Origin: Bettongia penicillata ogilbyi
Taxonomy: Eukaryota > Chordata > Mammalia > Diprotodontia > Potoroidae
NCBI GenBank assembly: GCA_023548195.1
Contig: JAJHZJ010000578.1
Coordinates: 212,867 to 276,866, forward strand
Length of the DNA stretch: 64,000 bases
Direction: 5' to 3'
In this document: positions 21,046 through 31,869 of the stretch, piece after piece
Numbering within the stretch: position 1 is the first letter of the stretch
How the letters are laid out: every line of letters begins with the position of its first letter
Translations under genes and position numbers: made by a program
The notes under the pieces: model-generated
What the model saw: the letters and a program-made list of their open reading frames with translations, nothing else
Told to the model about the DNA's origin: nothing
The model's database searches: none

Positions 21046-22439
21046 TCTTTTTTGAACTTTTTTTTTCATTTAAACCAAATATATTCTCTTTTCCATTGCA
21101 TTCATACAGCATCCTGGTCAAAAGTCTACCTTCCTTATTACCCTTTCCTTATCCCTTTACTTAACATTTCAACCTGAGTTCCCTTTTCTTCTTTCTTTCT
21201 ACCATCACCACCAAAAGGACATTTATGAAGGACTTGCCTAGGCTAAAAGCTATGCTGTGGAACTGAACAAAGCAAATTAAATAAACTAAATCCTTTCCCT
21301 TCAACTCGGATCTGAGTCCTATTTCAGAAAAAAAATGTCTTTTGTCTTTTTTCATGAGTTAAATGTCCAGATTCAGAGAACTGGATATGTTTAATTTCTA
21401 GAAAAGGAGATATATAAGGTGAATATAAGGTGTAATTTTACCTATGAAAGCTAGGTGGGGAAACTCTCATAACAATGAGGCTTTACTATTAAAATGAAAA
21501 CAAAACGATCACAACCCTTTCCATTCTTCTCTTTAGAGTTTTAGTTGATGATTATCCCTTCAAATAATCCACTACAAAAAATTGGAAATCAATCATCAAA
21601 TCAATGACTTTACCAAAATTCCACTAGACATTTGATACTTTTATTATTATCATAATTAGGCCTTCCATAAAATTACCATATCACATCTTTTGGCATGGAG
21701 ATGACTGCTAAAGTTTTCAAAGGAAAAACAAAACAAAATGCAAACTCTGCCAAGTCTTAACATGATGGAAAGGTTTTGAATATGGCTCTGATGATACATT
21801 GTGTCCACTTTTCAAGGACCAAGTACAGAGAGCATCACTTACAATAGATCAACCACTAAACTATGAATTTGGGGTCACAGCAACCTAGGAAACAAAGAAA
21901 ATTATAAAATGACTCTCAGGGTAATTATGGAAGAGTTGTAGAAAAGGAAGCCTAGTACTAATAATCACAATGTTATCAGACCAGCTATAAACATAAATAT
22001 AGCTATTAGTTCTCTAGATGTGAGATCTCTATTCAGTTGTCTGAAAAGAAATAGTTGAACAAATATCAAACAAGCAAAGGGTGTGAAAAGATACCTAAAA
22101 TGCTATAGAACACAAAAGAATATTGCAATGGAATGGTTGAATACCTTACATATCCTCCTTGAAAAGGCAAAAAGAAAGTTGTCCAAATTGGTTGTATTGT
22201 ATGTTCAAAAGCAATGAGATACTTTATTTCATGGGACATTTGGCCATCTTGTATTACAGCGTCCATGACGAACGTGAGTAAAATGATTATCACAAAGATA
22301 ATGATGAATACGTCAGCATCTACTACAAAAAAATAAAGAGATCCAAACATTCTTTGATAGGGAGACTGAGGAAGTTTTGTTGGTATTTTCTGGTCAAAAT
22401 ACAATTCCAAGGCAATTAGATTTTGAGACCTTTTCCAGT
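21046..22439. other. Unassigned DNA
   Basis: No supported gene. A T-rich block at 21050-21140 could be an L1 3' end in antisense. The 114-residue minus-strand frame at 22066-22410 is hydrophobic and matches no family I know. Confidence 0.35.
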
Positions 22440-22635
22440 ACTGCCTGCTGCTAATAACCTTCCCTCAGAGATTATTTCTCATACTCTCAAATGTAGTTAC
22501 CCACATGTTGTCCCCCCATGAAAATGTGAGCTCCCCGTGGGCAGGAGTCAAGTTTTTGTTTTTCTTTGTATAATCAGTGCTTAGCATAGTACCTGACACA
22601 GAATAAGTGCTTAATAAATTTCGTTGCCCTTTTTG
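22440..22635 (+). repeat. L2 3' end
   Basis: GTGAGCTCCCCGTGGGCAGGAGTC, then CAGTGCTTAGCATAGTACCTGACACAGAATAAGTGCTTAATAAA, the L2 terminal order. Confidence 0.85.
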
Positions 22636-23309
22636 ACTGCTACAAACATACATGCACAATGAAGACAGGAATGTAGGCTAGAAAGGGTAAATAGGTTCCT
22701 TAGTCTCTTGCTCTGGATGAAATTATGGGAATATTTGACCCTGAGTTAAATATGAGAATTGGAAATGAAAGGCTGAATTCAAGCCTGAAAGATGTTTTAC
22801 CTGGCTTTCTTAAACTAGTCATAATTTCTGTAATTCAAGAGGTATCAAGATGCCCTTATTAAGGAAAGGCACTAGCCACTGTGCCCAGACTTCATAGATT
22901 GAAGCGAAATAGATTTCACATTCCTAAGGAGATAAGTCCAAAATGTAGTAGCAGGTAGCAATAACTCAGAAGAGACTACATGCCCAGCAAGTCCCAAAGC
23001 ACCATTTAGCTGATGCTACAAGACAAGTCAAGCAATGTTCCAATAGAGAACAGTCATCATGGGACTAACAGAGATCAACAAAGCCCAAATGAGCAAGTGT
23101 TCCAAGAGAACACTCAGCAGGGTTTAAAACTAGTAAGTCATTGCCTGAACACCCTAGTGGTCCTCTAGGATAGGAGATGTGAATTAGCCCAGAGTACATA
23201 AACCCTATGTGTGGGTGCTTTGCATGTCAAACTTATGTATGCTCATTTTTTTATTAAGATATGTGTATTTATGGAAGTGTTCTATATTCTATTGCAAATC
23301 TTTTTGCAG
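22636..23309. other. Unassigned DNA with degenerate 61-bp repeat
   Basis: No gene. AGCAATGTTCCAATAGAGAAC (23031) and AGCAAGTGTTCCAAGAGAAC (23092) are 61 bases apart and similar for about 30 bases, which suggests an old tandem repeat. Confidence 0.4.
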
Positions 23310-23380
23310 TTTTGTTAAATGAGTTAACATAAATATAGAGCTTTGCAAACCTTGAAGTGTTATGCCAATGCTAGCTTATG
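23310..23380 (+). repeat. MIR 3' fragment
   Basis: AATGAGTTAACATAAATATAGAGCTTTGCAAACC is the 3' part of MIR, just before the trinucleotide array. Confidence 0.55.
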
Positions 23381-23387
23381 CTAACAG

Positions 23388-23505
23388 CAGCAACAGTAGT
23401 AGCAGTAGCACAAGAGTGGTAGTAGTCATGGCTGTGGTAGTAGTGGTAGTAGTAGTAGTACTAAGAGTAGAACTAGTAGTAGCAGTAGTATTTCTCCTAG
23501 TGGAC
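23388..23505. repeat. Imperfect (TAG/CAG)n trinucleotide array
   Basis: About 118 bases of GTAGTAG, GCAGCAACAG, GTGGTAG and related triplets, interrupted by substitutions. No open frame of note crosses it. Confidence 0.9.
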
Positions 23506-24094
23506 TAGAAAAAAAATAAACACATTGGCAGGAAGACACAAGTTTTGGGTCAATATAGATCCCCAGGATACTTTGTGCTTGGGATTGTTATTTAAGAAAT
23601 CTCATATGTGAGAGAAGAAGCATGCTAGGTACTACACTATGAAGAACTAAAATTACACTCTCAGAATTAAGTCAATATATACTTCAATATTTTGCAGTAT
23701 CAATGGAAAGTTAGGCATAGGGAAAGATGGCAAAAAAAATGTTCTATAAAATACATTCAATTTAAGAAACAAAAGTAACCAAAGCCTTGTAGATTATAGA
23801 GAAGTTTCTATGTCATAAATGCTTTCTTTGATAAGAAATACAGAAGACATTTATGCAAATTATGGGTGGGATAAAGGAACAGACATGAACACAGACTCTT
23901 TCATTTCTTGAGGAGGTTTAACCAGTGTATATAAATTTTCAACATGAGAAGTCCAGAAGAACCTAAAACTAATTCAGTCAGCAAACACCTGACATTTTTT
24001 CAAGTGGAGAGATATTGAGGACAAGCATTAACACCAGTTTAGAATATAAAGTTTTGTGCAACACCTAGAAAAGGTATGGATATGAGCTTTTTTA

Positions 24095-24660
24095 TTTTAT
24101 AAAACAGCAAGAAATGTTAGAGGAAAAAAGAGCTTATAGAAACCTTGGGAGATATTTGAGTCAAATCATCATGAGACCACTTACAGATAAAACTAAGGAC
24201 ACCAGCAAAAAAAAAAAGAAAAGAAAAGAAAAAATGGAAAAATATCTGATGAGATTAGTATACTGTATTATGATCTCCATCAATGAAAGAGGATTGCCAT
24301 ATTTGGACTCTATTAAGTAAAAATGAAAATAAAGAAACCTAGGAAAGACAGTTGGCCTAGACCAAGTGTATACAGAAAAGTTCTGTGTTTCTAGGACATT
24401 TATCGGTCAAGTCTCAAAATATGTGAAAGAAAGGATAATATCAAGTAGCTGGAGGAAATCATAGAAGTGGAAAAATGACTAAGAAAATATTAATAACTCT
24501 ACTTTCCTGTTTCAAGAAAATCATTATGAAAATAAATTATATACACATCAAAGGCATACTTAATGAAAGTTTAAAGAGAGAAAAAAATAAGCTCTCATTG
24601 CTAATGTCCTTCATCTCACCAAATTTTCATAGAAACACGATCAACAGAAAAATCCAGAGA
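24095..24660 (+). pseudogene. RTE-clade LINE ORF fragment (linker to RT)
   Basis: In successive frames the plus strand reads RPLTDKTKDTSKK, GKTVGLDQVYTEKF (the GPDG-like RT motif 0/1 region) and ITLLSCFKKIIMKINYIHIKGILNESLKRE. The last matches the RTE/BovB RT block (YRPISLLS..YKIF..II..RI...LDE.L..EQ). Frames shift and stops occur, so it is decayed. Upstream sequence to about 23500 may belong to the same element. Confidence 0.6.
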
Positions 24661-24824
24661 AGAGAAAAATCTTCTGTTATTTATTATTAATTGTCCATTA
24701 AAAAGTATCTGATGTGGTAGAACAAAATGACATGTTAAAGTTATAAAGATTTAAATATTGGGATGAGGATTCTGTACTTTACTCATGAGCAAGTTTCTTT
24801 ACTTAGGGACCATGGGAAAAGAAA

Positions 24825-24925
24825 ACATATACATATATGTGAATGCATGTGTGTATACACACATATATACACAAATGCACATATTAAATAGGTATGTATG
24901 TGTACATGTATGAACATGCATGTTG
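24825..24925. repeat. TA/TG/CA simple repeat
   Basis: ACATATACATATATGTG, TGTGTATACACACATATATACAC and related alternating sequence. Confidence 0.85.
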
Positions 24926-24954
24926 ATATGTTAATAATTTATATAATTGATTTA

Positions 24955-25065
24955 TTTTTCATCCTAGGTATAGCATTTTATGAATTTAAAAACATGATTC
25001 TGAGAAGAGTGCCACTGGGGTGCATGACACAAAAAAGTTTAAGAAACCCTATCCTAGAGGATAAA
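24955..25065 (+). mobile_element. hAT 3' end fragment
   Basis: AACATGATTCTGAGAAGAGTGCCACTGGGGTGCATGACACAAAAAAGTTTAAGAAACCCT follows the hAT end pattern ..AAAAAGGTTAAGAACCCCTG. No left end was seen. Confidence 0.5.
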
Positions 25066-25089
25066 ATGGAGCCTCCAAAGATTTTGGAT

Positions 25090-25425
25090 TAGTGGAATGG
25101 CATTGCCCGTTCTGTGTTTTAGGTGTGTCAACTTGTTAATTGTGTGAATGAAAGCTTGGAGAGTAAAGAAATTGAAAATAGAGAGGTTATTGCAAAAGTC
25201 TAGATATTAGATAATGAGGAACTGGACTAGGGAATGGATTGTTTAAGTGCAAAGGAGGGAAGAGACATGGCATGGGGAGGTAGAATTAGTAAGACTTGCC
25301 CACTGATGGGATATGGGCAAGGAGTAGGGAAGAAGCCAAAATTATCAGAATTAAAAATGATATCCAAGAAATGATGACAGTGAACACGATTAGGATGGTG
25401 ATAACCCCAACCGAAATGGAAAATC
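25090..25425 (-). repeat. L2 LINE, antisense
   Basis: AGAGGTTATTGCAAAAGTCTAGATATTAGATAATGAGGAACTGGACTAGGG is the antisense of the L2 TGGACTATTGCAATAGCCTCCT segment. The following sequence continues the same L2 region. Confidence 0.75.
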
Positions 25426-25432
25426 ATCTCTT

Positions 25433-25466
25433 TTATGCTCTGTCTCTGTCTCTCTGTCTCTCTCTG

Positions 25467-25513
<47 letters not shown>

Positions 25514-25620
25514 CTCTCTCTCAGGCTCTCTCTCCCTTATCTCTCTTTGTCTCTCTTCTCCCACTCTCTTTTCTTCCTAGCTGTCTATTTCTCTCCTCTC
25601 TCTCCACCTCTCTTTCTATC
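25433..25620. repeat. (CT)n-rich low-complexity tract
   Basis: CTCTGTCTCT and CTCTCTCT repeats for about 185 bases. Ser/Leu-rich reading frames here are artefacts. Confidence 0.95.
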
Positions 25621-25944
25621 TAATTATAATACTTCCTCATTTCAGCAGATTTTCATTACATTTAATAATTTCCAAGCTTATTGATTATTCTTCATTGATT
25701 GAATTTTAAGTTAGCTATGTTCTAATGATATATGGGTATCACTTTGATCTCGTCAGTGCCTATCTTACTCTAGGTCTCATAATCTCTCAGCTTCTCCCTG
25801 AGATCTCATTCTAGTATGAATGTAATTGTTTCTTGAAGGTTATTTATGCCAGCAAAGCATAAGAACTGGCTGACCCTCTTGGGCTGGAAAGGCTTTGAGT
25901 ATGAACAGGACCAGTAATGGATTGTTACCGATGTCTAAGGACCA

Positions 25945-26400
25945 ATCTAAATAACAGCAACAATAATAATGGATAGCATTTATATAATACTTTAGTCAGG
26001 AAGACCTGAGTTCAAATTCAGCTTCAAACACTTACTGTGTGACACTATGCAAGTCATCTAACCTCTTTTTTCTTCAGTCCACTGGAAAAGGATATAGTAA
26101 GCCTCTCCACTATCTTTGTCAAAAAAAAAACCTATGGACAATATGGTCATGAAGAGTTGAACGTAACTGAAAAAAAAAACAAGTTAATACAGTGCTTTAC
26201 AAATATCATCTTATTTTATTCTTGTAATAACCCTGGGAGGTAGTTACTATCATTATCATCCCCATTTAACAGATAAGGAAACTGAGCCAGATATAGGTTA
26301 CATGATATTCCTAAAGGGACACATCTAGTAGGACACTGAGGTTGGATTTCAGACCTTCCTGACTTCAGGTGAAACACTATCCACTGTACTACTAGCTCCC
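25945..26400 (-). repeat. MIR-type SINE, antisense, split by a tRNA SINE
   Basis: The left piece is ATAATGGATAGCATTTATATAATACTTTA (to about 25992). The right piece (26188-26400) is CAGTGCTTTACAAATATCATCTTATTTTATTC, ACAGATAAGGAAACTGAGCC and an antisense head ending CTACTAGCTCCC. The two pieces are contiguous in MIR and separated by a 190-bp sense SINE. Confidence 0.8.
25993..26185 (+). mobile_element. tRNA SINE with RTE/BovB-type tail, nested
   Basis: TCAGGAAGACCTGAGTTCAAATTCAGCTTCAAACAC, CTGTGTGACACTATGCAAGTCA, then a CTATCTTTGTCAAAA block and a GGTCATGAAGAGTTGAACGTAACTGAAAAA tail. The tail matches the BovB/RTE 3' end (GTCGCAAAGAGTCGGACACGACTGA) and ends in poly(A). Confidence 0.8.
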
Positions 26401-26957
26401 TCTGAGCTAAGTTCAGAGAGGATCATCAATAGAAGTGTGGTTTCACTAGCAGCAAACATTTTTGGTCAGAAGAGTTTGTGAAACTGTCAAGTAAAGTATG
26501 GATAAGTTATAATCAGTGATGATGGAAGAAGTAGCCACCCTAATGCAACTGTGGATCTTTTGAAGCATCTATAGGCTCTCTATACTATAATGACAATGGT
26601 ATAGATGGGAACTTTTGTTATAGCCTTACCTTGGGGGAATAAGAACCAGGCCAAATCACAGGTAACAGCAGGTAATAAATACAAGGCAGATGGCCAACAA
26701 GAAGAAAGCAATGTGAAAGCTGGGCAGTGCATATCAGTATTAGAAGTCAGTCAGGCCAGGATAAAGCAATAAGAAAGTCATTTTGAAGCAGAGTACAGAT
26801 AGTGGTAGAAAAAGGAACATGCCATGGCTCAAATGTGAGTGGACGGAGAAGATTTGGTGGAGTGAAGTATGCAGAAATCCACTGGAATACTGGAATCCAG
26901 AAGCCATCGCTAATAACCTCAAAAAAGGGGATTTTTATATATGAGGAGCAAGAAGCA
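26401..26957. other. Unassigned DNA
   Basis: No supported repeat. Overlapping short open frames on both strands (26740-27035) are not similar to any protein I recognise. Confidence 0.35.
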
Positions 26958-27145
26958 GGTATGGTTAGTAGATGGATACCTGGCTTTGTGGATAGGAAGA
27001 TGGGTTCAAATCCCATCTATGACTGGTATTCCTGAGCAAATCGTGAATCTCTCAGTTCACTAGGCCGATGCCTATTTGCATCTGTAGAGGTAGTTTCTTC
27101 ACTGGGAATTCACTATTCCTATTAAATCACAAATCTAGTCCTCCC
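26958..27145 (+). mobile_element. tRNA-derived SINE, second tail class
   Basis: A head with GGATACCTGGCTTTGTGGATAGGAAGATGGGTTCAAATCCC, then a tail GGTAGTTTCTTCACTGGGAATTCACTATTCCTATTAAATCAC, matching the element at 7325-7545. Confidence 0.7.
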
Positions 27146-27194
27146 CAAAAAATGTCTGTGGAGTACTATTTCAGGTTCTAGAAAGGAATATTTT

Positions 27195-27330
27195 TCAATT
27201 CAATTCAATAAACATTTATTAAGTGCCTATGATGCATCCAGCACTTTTTTAAGCACTGTGGATACCAAAAGGAACAAAAGACAGTCCTTGCCCTCAAGGA
27301 ACTTAAAATCAAATAGACAGAGTTCCTGAT
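27195..27330 (-). repeat. L2 3' end, antisense
   Basis: AATTCAATAAACATTTATTAAGTGCCTATGATGCATCCAGCACTTTTTTAAGCACTG, then GTCCTTGCCCTCAAGGAACTT: the reverse complement of the L2 terminus. Confidence 0.85.
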
Positions 27331-27374
27331 CTTATAGAGATTCCATGTCAGTACAGGGATGGTACATGTGTGTT

Positions 27375-27632
27375 GTTGTGTTAGTGTTCAGCCATTCCAA
27401 TTGTGTCTGACTCTTTGTTACTCCATATGGAGTTTTCTTGGCAGAGATACTGGAATGGTTTGCCATGTCTTTCTCTGGCTTGTTTTACAGATAAGGAAAG
27501 TGAGGCAAACAGGGTTAAGTAACTTTCCCAGAATCACACAGTCAGTATGTGCATGAGGCCAAATTTAAATTCAAGTAGATAAGTCTTCCTGACTATAGGC
27601 TTGGCACTCTATATACTATGCCACATGGCATA
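27375..27632 (-). mobile_element. tRNA SINE with RTE/BovB-type tail, antisense
   Basis: It starts with the antisense tail (CAATTGTGTCTGACTCTTTGTTACTCC, GGAGTTTTCTTGGCAGAGATACTGGAATGGTTTGCCATG). The body follows (TTTACAGATAAGGAAAGTGAGGC, CAGAATCACACAGTCAGT), and the antisense head is at 27560-27632. Confidence 0.85.
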
Positions 27633-27984
27633 TGTAGATAACTATAATACTAAAAATTAAAATACAGCAAGGCTGTTAGGGTAACAAGAAGGATTAAAGT
27701 ATTAAAGAACTGGGAATCAGTGAAACTTGATTTCACTGGTTCATCCCCAGTGTACAAAATTCATCTGTGCTAAGGTTTAACTGACCTCAGAGACCTGGTA
27801 TCTCAACTGTCCCAGATGCTTCTAAACTGTGACATAGTTAAAGTTAAGTTTTCTGGTTCCTTGCTTCTCACTGATCATTCTTTATTAGACAATTCACAGA
27901 ATACTCTCATTTTAGCCACGCAGATTATTCTACTGGCTTACTCCTATTAGTACCATGAAAAACCTCTGTCTTGAGACTTCTGGA

Positions 27985-30113
27985 CATAGAACCCAGATGG
28001 CAAAATAGTGAAAACATTCAGCTGAGTTCTTTCAACATTCTCCACTGAACAATTTAAAAATAATACTATATAATTATATATTATATATAAGTTATGATAT
28101 AATAATACCTAATAAAAAATCAAATTCTGGAGTGGCAGAGTCAAAAAAAAAGAAAAGGTCAGAATGTGACATTTTTCCCACCCAAGACAACTTAGAAGGT
28201 CACAAAGAGTGACCTGTGATATGGGAATAGAGGCTGGCAGGGAGACCACATAGAAGAAACACCAATAGTAGGAACAGGTGAAAATCTCAAGCCAAAGAAG
28301 GTAAGGAAACCTGGCAACTGTTAAGAAAAAGATTATAGAACACCACTGTGCTAGCAATGAAAACAGGACCAGATGCTGTTTGGTAAAGTCATTGCTTATA
28401 CCCACTTCTGAGTCATAGTTCAAGGTGGAGAAGAGCACTTTTGATCAAGAAGGAGAGAGAGCCCTGAGAATCAGTTTCACTTTAGGATCCCAAGTGAGCA
28501 GAGCTCCTGGGAAGCAATGTCACCTCCAGGCTAAAGGGATCTGTGACCCAGAGAAACTGTATTGTTTCCAGTGTTGTTTCTGGTCCCAAGAGAGTTGAGA
28601 GAGGTATTGAGAAGCACTATCAATGGTAGTCTCAAGAAATCAGTGGCCCTTCCTGGGCAATGACCAGAGTGCAGACCATGAGAACAGTGAGTGCACCTCT
28701 CCCCAGATCACACCACCTTGGAAGCATGGAAAGCCTCCAAATCCCAATCCTCAAAAGCAGTTTTGAAAACAGCAGTGAGAAAAAAGTCTGAAGCTTGAAA
28801 GAGTTCTCTTCCCTCTCCGTGGTGGAAACAGAACACAATTTTAACAAAGGTTCAAAATTGAGAAAAAATTAGAATATTAGCAAACAAAAAAAAAGAAGAA
28901 CCTTATCATAAAAATATACTATGGTGATAGGGAAGATCAAAACACAAACTCAGATAAGGACAAAGAAGTAAAATAGCTAAATGCAAAGCCTCCAAAGGGG
29001 AAAAATGTGACTTGAACAAAAGTCCAATGAAAATTCCTGGATGAGCTAAAAAAATTATTTTCAAAATCAAATAAAATTGGCAAAGAAAAATGGGCAAAGA
29101 AATAAAAGCAAAGGAAGAAAATTATGAAAAGACAATAAATAGCTAGGTAAAAGAGGAACAAAATGTACTGAAGGAAATAATACTTAAAAAAAGAATTAGA
29201 CAAGTAGAAAAAGAGGTACAAATAGAAAAATTCACAAAATAGAAAAAATAGGAAAAGAACTCCTTAAAAAGCAGGATGACCAAACAGAAACAGAGGTACA
29301 AAAGCTCACTAAATTAAATAATTTCTTAAAAACTAAAATTAGGCACCAGGAAGGTAATGACTTTGTAAGATATCAAGAAACAATAAAATTTAGTCAAAAA
29401 GGTGAAAAAAAAATAAAAGAAAATGTGAAATATCTCATCAGAAAATCAATTGGCCTAGCAAATAGAAGGAAAAAAAATAAGCAATGAGGAATGGTATGAT
29501 GATATATTTAGAGAATCCTTGAGTATCAACTAGAGCCTAAAGTAAGCCCAAATAAATCACCAGCATTGCTATATACTACCAACAAAACATATCAGCAAGA
29601 GATATAAAGAGATATTCCGTTTAAAATAACTGCTAGAAGAAATGATGAGCAGAAAGGTTTCAGAGAAACCTTGGAAAATTTATGTGAACTCATGAAGTGA
29701 GCAGAACCAGGAGAGCATTGTATACTGTATCAACAATATTGTAAGGATAATTAACTGTAAATACTTATCTGTTCTGATCAAGACAATGATCTAGGATAGT
29801 TCCAAAAGACGTATGACGAAAAATGTCATCCATTTCAAGAGGTGAAAAAAATGATGAACTCTGAATGCATATTGAAGCATATATATTTTTTTCCTTTTGT
29901 TCTTGGGTGTTTGTGTTTTCTTTTACAACATAGCTAATATGGAAATATTTTGCATGACTTCACATGTATAATTTGTATCAAATGCTTGCCTTGTGAAGGA
30001 GGATGAAGGGATGAAAGGAAGGGAGAGAACGTGAAACTCAATTTATAAAAGATGAGTTAAAATTGTCTTATAGGTAATTGGGAAATATTTAATGAAATAA
30101 AAATATATCAGGG
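27985..30113 (+). mobile_element. L1 LINE lacking ORF2 core (HAL1-like)
   Basis: A 5'UTR (AACCCAGATGGCAAAATAGTG start) is followed by a broken ORF1 (about 28850-29540, with repeated GAAAAA-rich coiled-coil coding such as RQVEKEVQ). Near 29545 the sequence jumps to the end of ORF2 (GCATTGCTATATACTACCAAC, CTTGGAAAATTTATGTGAACTCATG, GCAGAACCAGGAGAGCATTG) and the complete 3'UTR ending TTAATGAAATAAAAATA. The EN and RT coding regions are absent. Confidence 0.8.
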
Positions 30114-30114
30114 A

Positions 30115-30291
30115 AAATATTATTTAAAAAAATTCTATCCAATGTAAGTTTAGACCCTGAGTTACTTCTGGATCTTTCAGTTAGAGGATACATCCTGCTA
30201 CATTGCCCAAGCCAACAGCTGTTATTTTCCAGTTTCTTCTTTCTAGGGATAACTAGGGACACATAACTCTCCTGTTCCCCATTAGTTCCCC
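30115..30291 (+). repeat. 177-bp direct repeat, copy 1
   Basis: Starts AAAATATTATTTAAAAAAATTCT and ends CCTGTTCCCCATTAG. It is about 89% identical to 31652-31828. It has no TG..CA ends, no known family match and no coding sign. Confidence 0.8.
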
Positions 30292-30900
30292 ATTAGTCTA
30301 TTCTCTTCCTAAACTTGCCATTTCTGTTTAGCAGTGTTGATTGTCTGAAATAACTCTCTCCCCTTCTGCACTGAAGGAACAAAGGATGATTCAGAGTAGA
30401 AATAAGAAATGCAGGAAAGGAGAACAGGTAATAAGAGTTCAGAATCAAGGCAAAAAAATGACAAAAAAAAGTCACCTTGGGAACTTAGGTAGAGAGCTAA
30501 CACAAGATTTTCTGAACTCAGGCAATTGGAATCAGAAACCAAGGAAGAAACATAAACTACAGGTGTAGAGAATTAGCTCCAAAAGCTTTGATATGGAGCC
30601 AAGCCTTTGCCTTGTCCTTTGAACTTCTATATACTTCTTATGAAGGTATGAGCCAATCTAGAGCCATTTCTCTGAAATTTTCTGGCAAATATAAAGAGGA
30701 TGGATAGTATGGCAATTTCTGAAAATAGTAAACCAGAAGAACACACAAAAGGGATATTTATTTTTTATAATAAATTGAATTTCCAACATTTTAAATTATA
30801 AAATATAGCCATGAATATTTTTATACAGATAAATCTTTTTCTTCCTAACAATAATATTCTTTGGGTATAACTTGAGTAATCAAAAACCATAAACAGAGAA
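30292..30900. other. Unassigned DNA between two L1s
   Basis: No supported repeat or gene. The overlapping short frames at 30293-30568 on both strands are not recognisable. Confidence 0.35.
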
Positions 30901-31651
30901 TCAGGGGGCAGAGCCAAGATGGCATAGTAGAAGAATGAACTTCCTGTAGCACTCCCCCCATAGCCCATAAAATACCTGTAAAAAATGACTCTAAGCAAAT
31001 TCTAGAGCAGTAGAAGCCACACAATGAGAGTGAAACAGAGTTCCAGCCCAAGACAGCCTGGAAGGATAAAAGGAAGGGTCTTTTGCACTGGACTCAGGGC
31101 AGAGGGCTGCCCCACCTGGGCCATGCTACATGGAGCAGGTCTCAGGGAACAGAATTATCAAAAGCAGCTAGAGTTCCCAGATTTCTCAACCCACAAATGC
31201 CAAAGCTTCAAAGTTCAGTAAGAAAGATCTTTCACCTGGGTGAGAGAGGAGCACAGTCCAGCCTCAACCTCAGGATAGTGACAGCTGCTGCAGCAACAGC
31301 ATCCACTTTTGGAGCCCTTGGCCAAAAGACCCTGGAGGAATCAAGTGACTAAGGGTCTCAGTCCTAAGTGGCAGCCCTTGGATGAGAAGGAGTACTGACA
31401 CTAGCATGGTAGAGCTGGTGGCAGCTGTGAAGAGGGAATTCTACTCACAGTTCCAGGGCAGAAAAGAGTGGTTAGTCACAGATAAGAGAACAGGGCAGGA
31501 GAGGAGTAAATTCTTCTCCTTTGATTGTGCCACCATGGAGGAACTGAGAACTTACAGGTCCCTAGAGATATCTCAGAGAACAGATGCACAAAGTCTCTGA
31601 AGCCTAGGGTACTATACCATGCACTTCACAAAGGATTCAAAAGTCAAGTAA

Positions 31652-31828
31652 ATGGTTAAAATATTATTTTAAAAAAAATTCTGTCTAATGTAAGTCTTGG
31701 GCCCTGAGTTACCTCTGGATCGTGCATTTAGAGGATACAACCTGCTATATTGCCCAAGCCAACAGTTGCTATTTGCCAGTGGAGCTAGGGATAACTAGGG
31801 ACACATAACTATCCTGTTCCCCATTAGC
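31652..31828 (+). repeat. 177-bp direct repeat, copy 2, inside L1 5'UTR
   Basis: It interrupts the L1 5'UTR. The related L1 at 1-2920 runs continuously through this point (GACTCAAAAGTTAAGTAAC.. to ..CTTTCTTGGTG), so this block is foreign to the L1. Copy 1 is 1.54 kb upstream. Confidence 0.75.
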
Positions 31829-31869
31829 TCTTGCTTAAAAGGTATTTTCTTTCATCCTATTGGATGAGG

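Noticed and set aside
23388..23505. Possible CRISPR-like or coding triplet array
   Set aside because: Units are 3-bp imperfect triplets without spacers, in a vertebrate-type sequence.
25296..25623. Ser/Leu/Cys-rich open frames
   Set aside because: Translation of a CT-rich low-complexity tract.
30115..31828. The two 177-bp copies as LTRs of a small provirus
   Set aside because: No TG..CA ends, no primer-binding site or coding between them, and copy 2 lies inside an L1 5'UTR.
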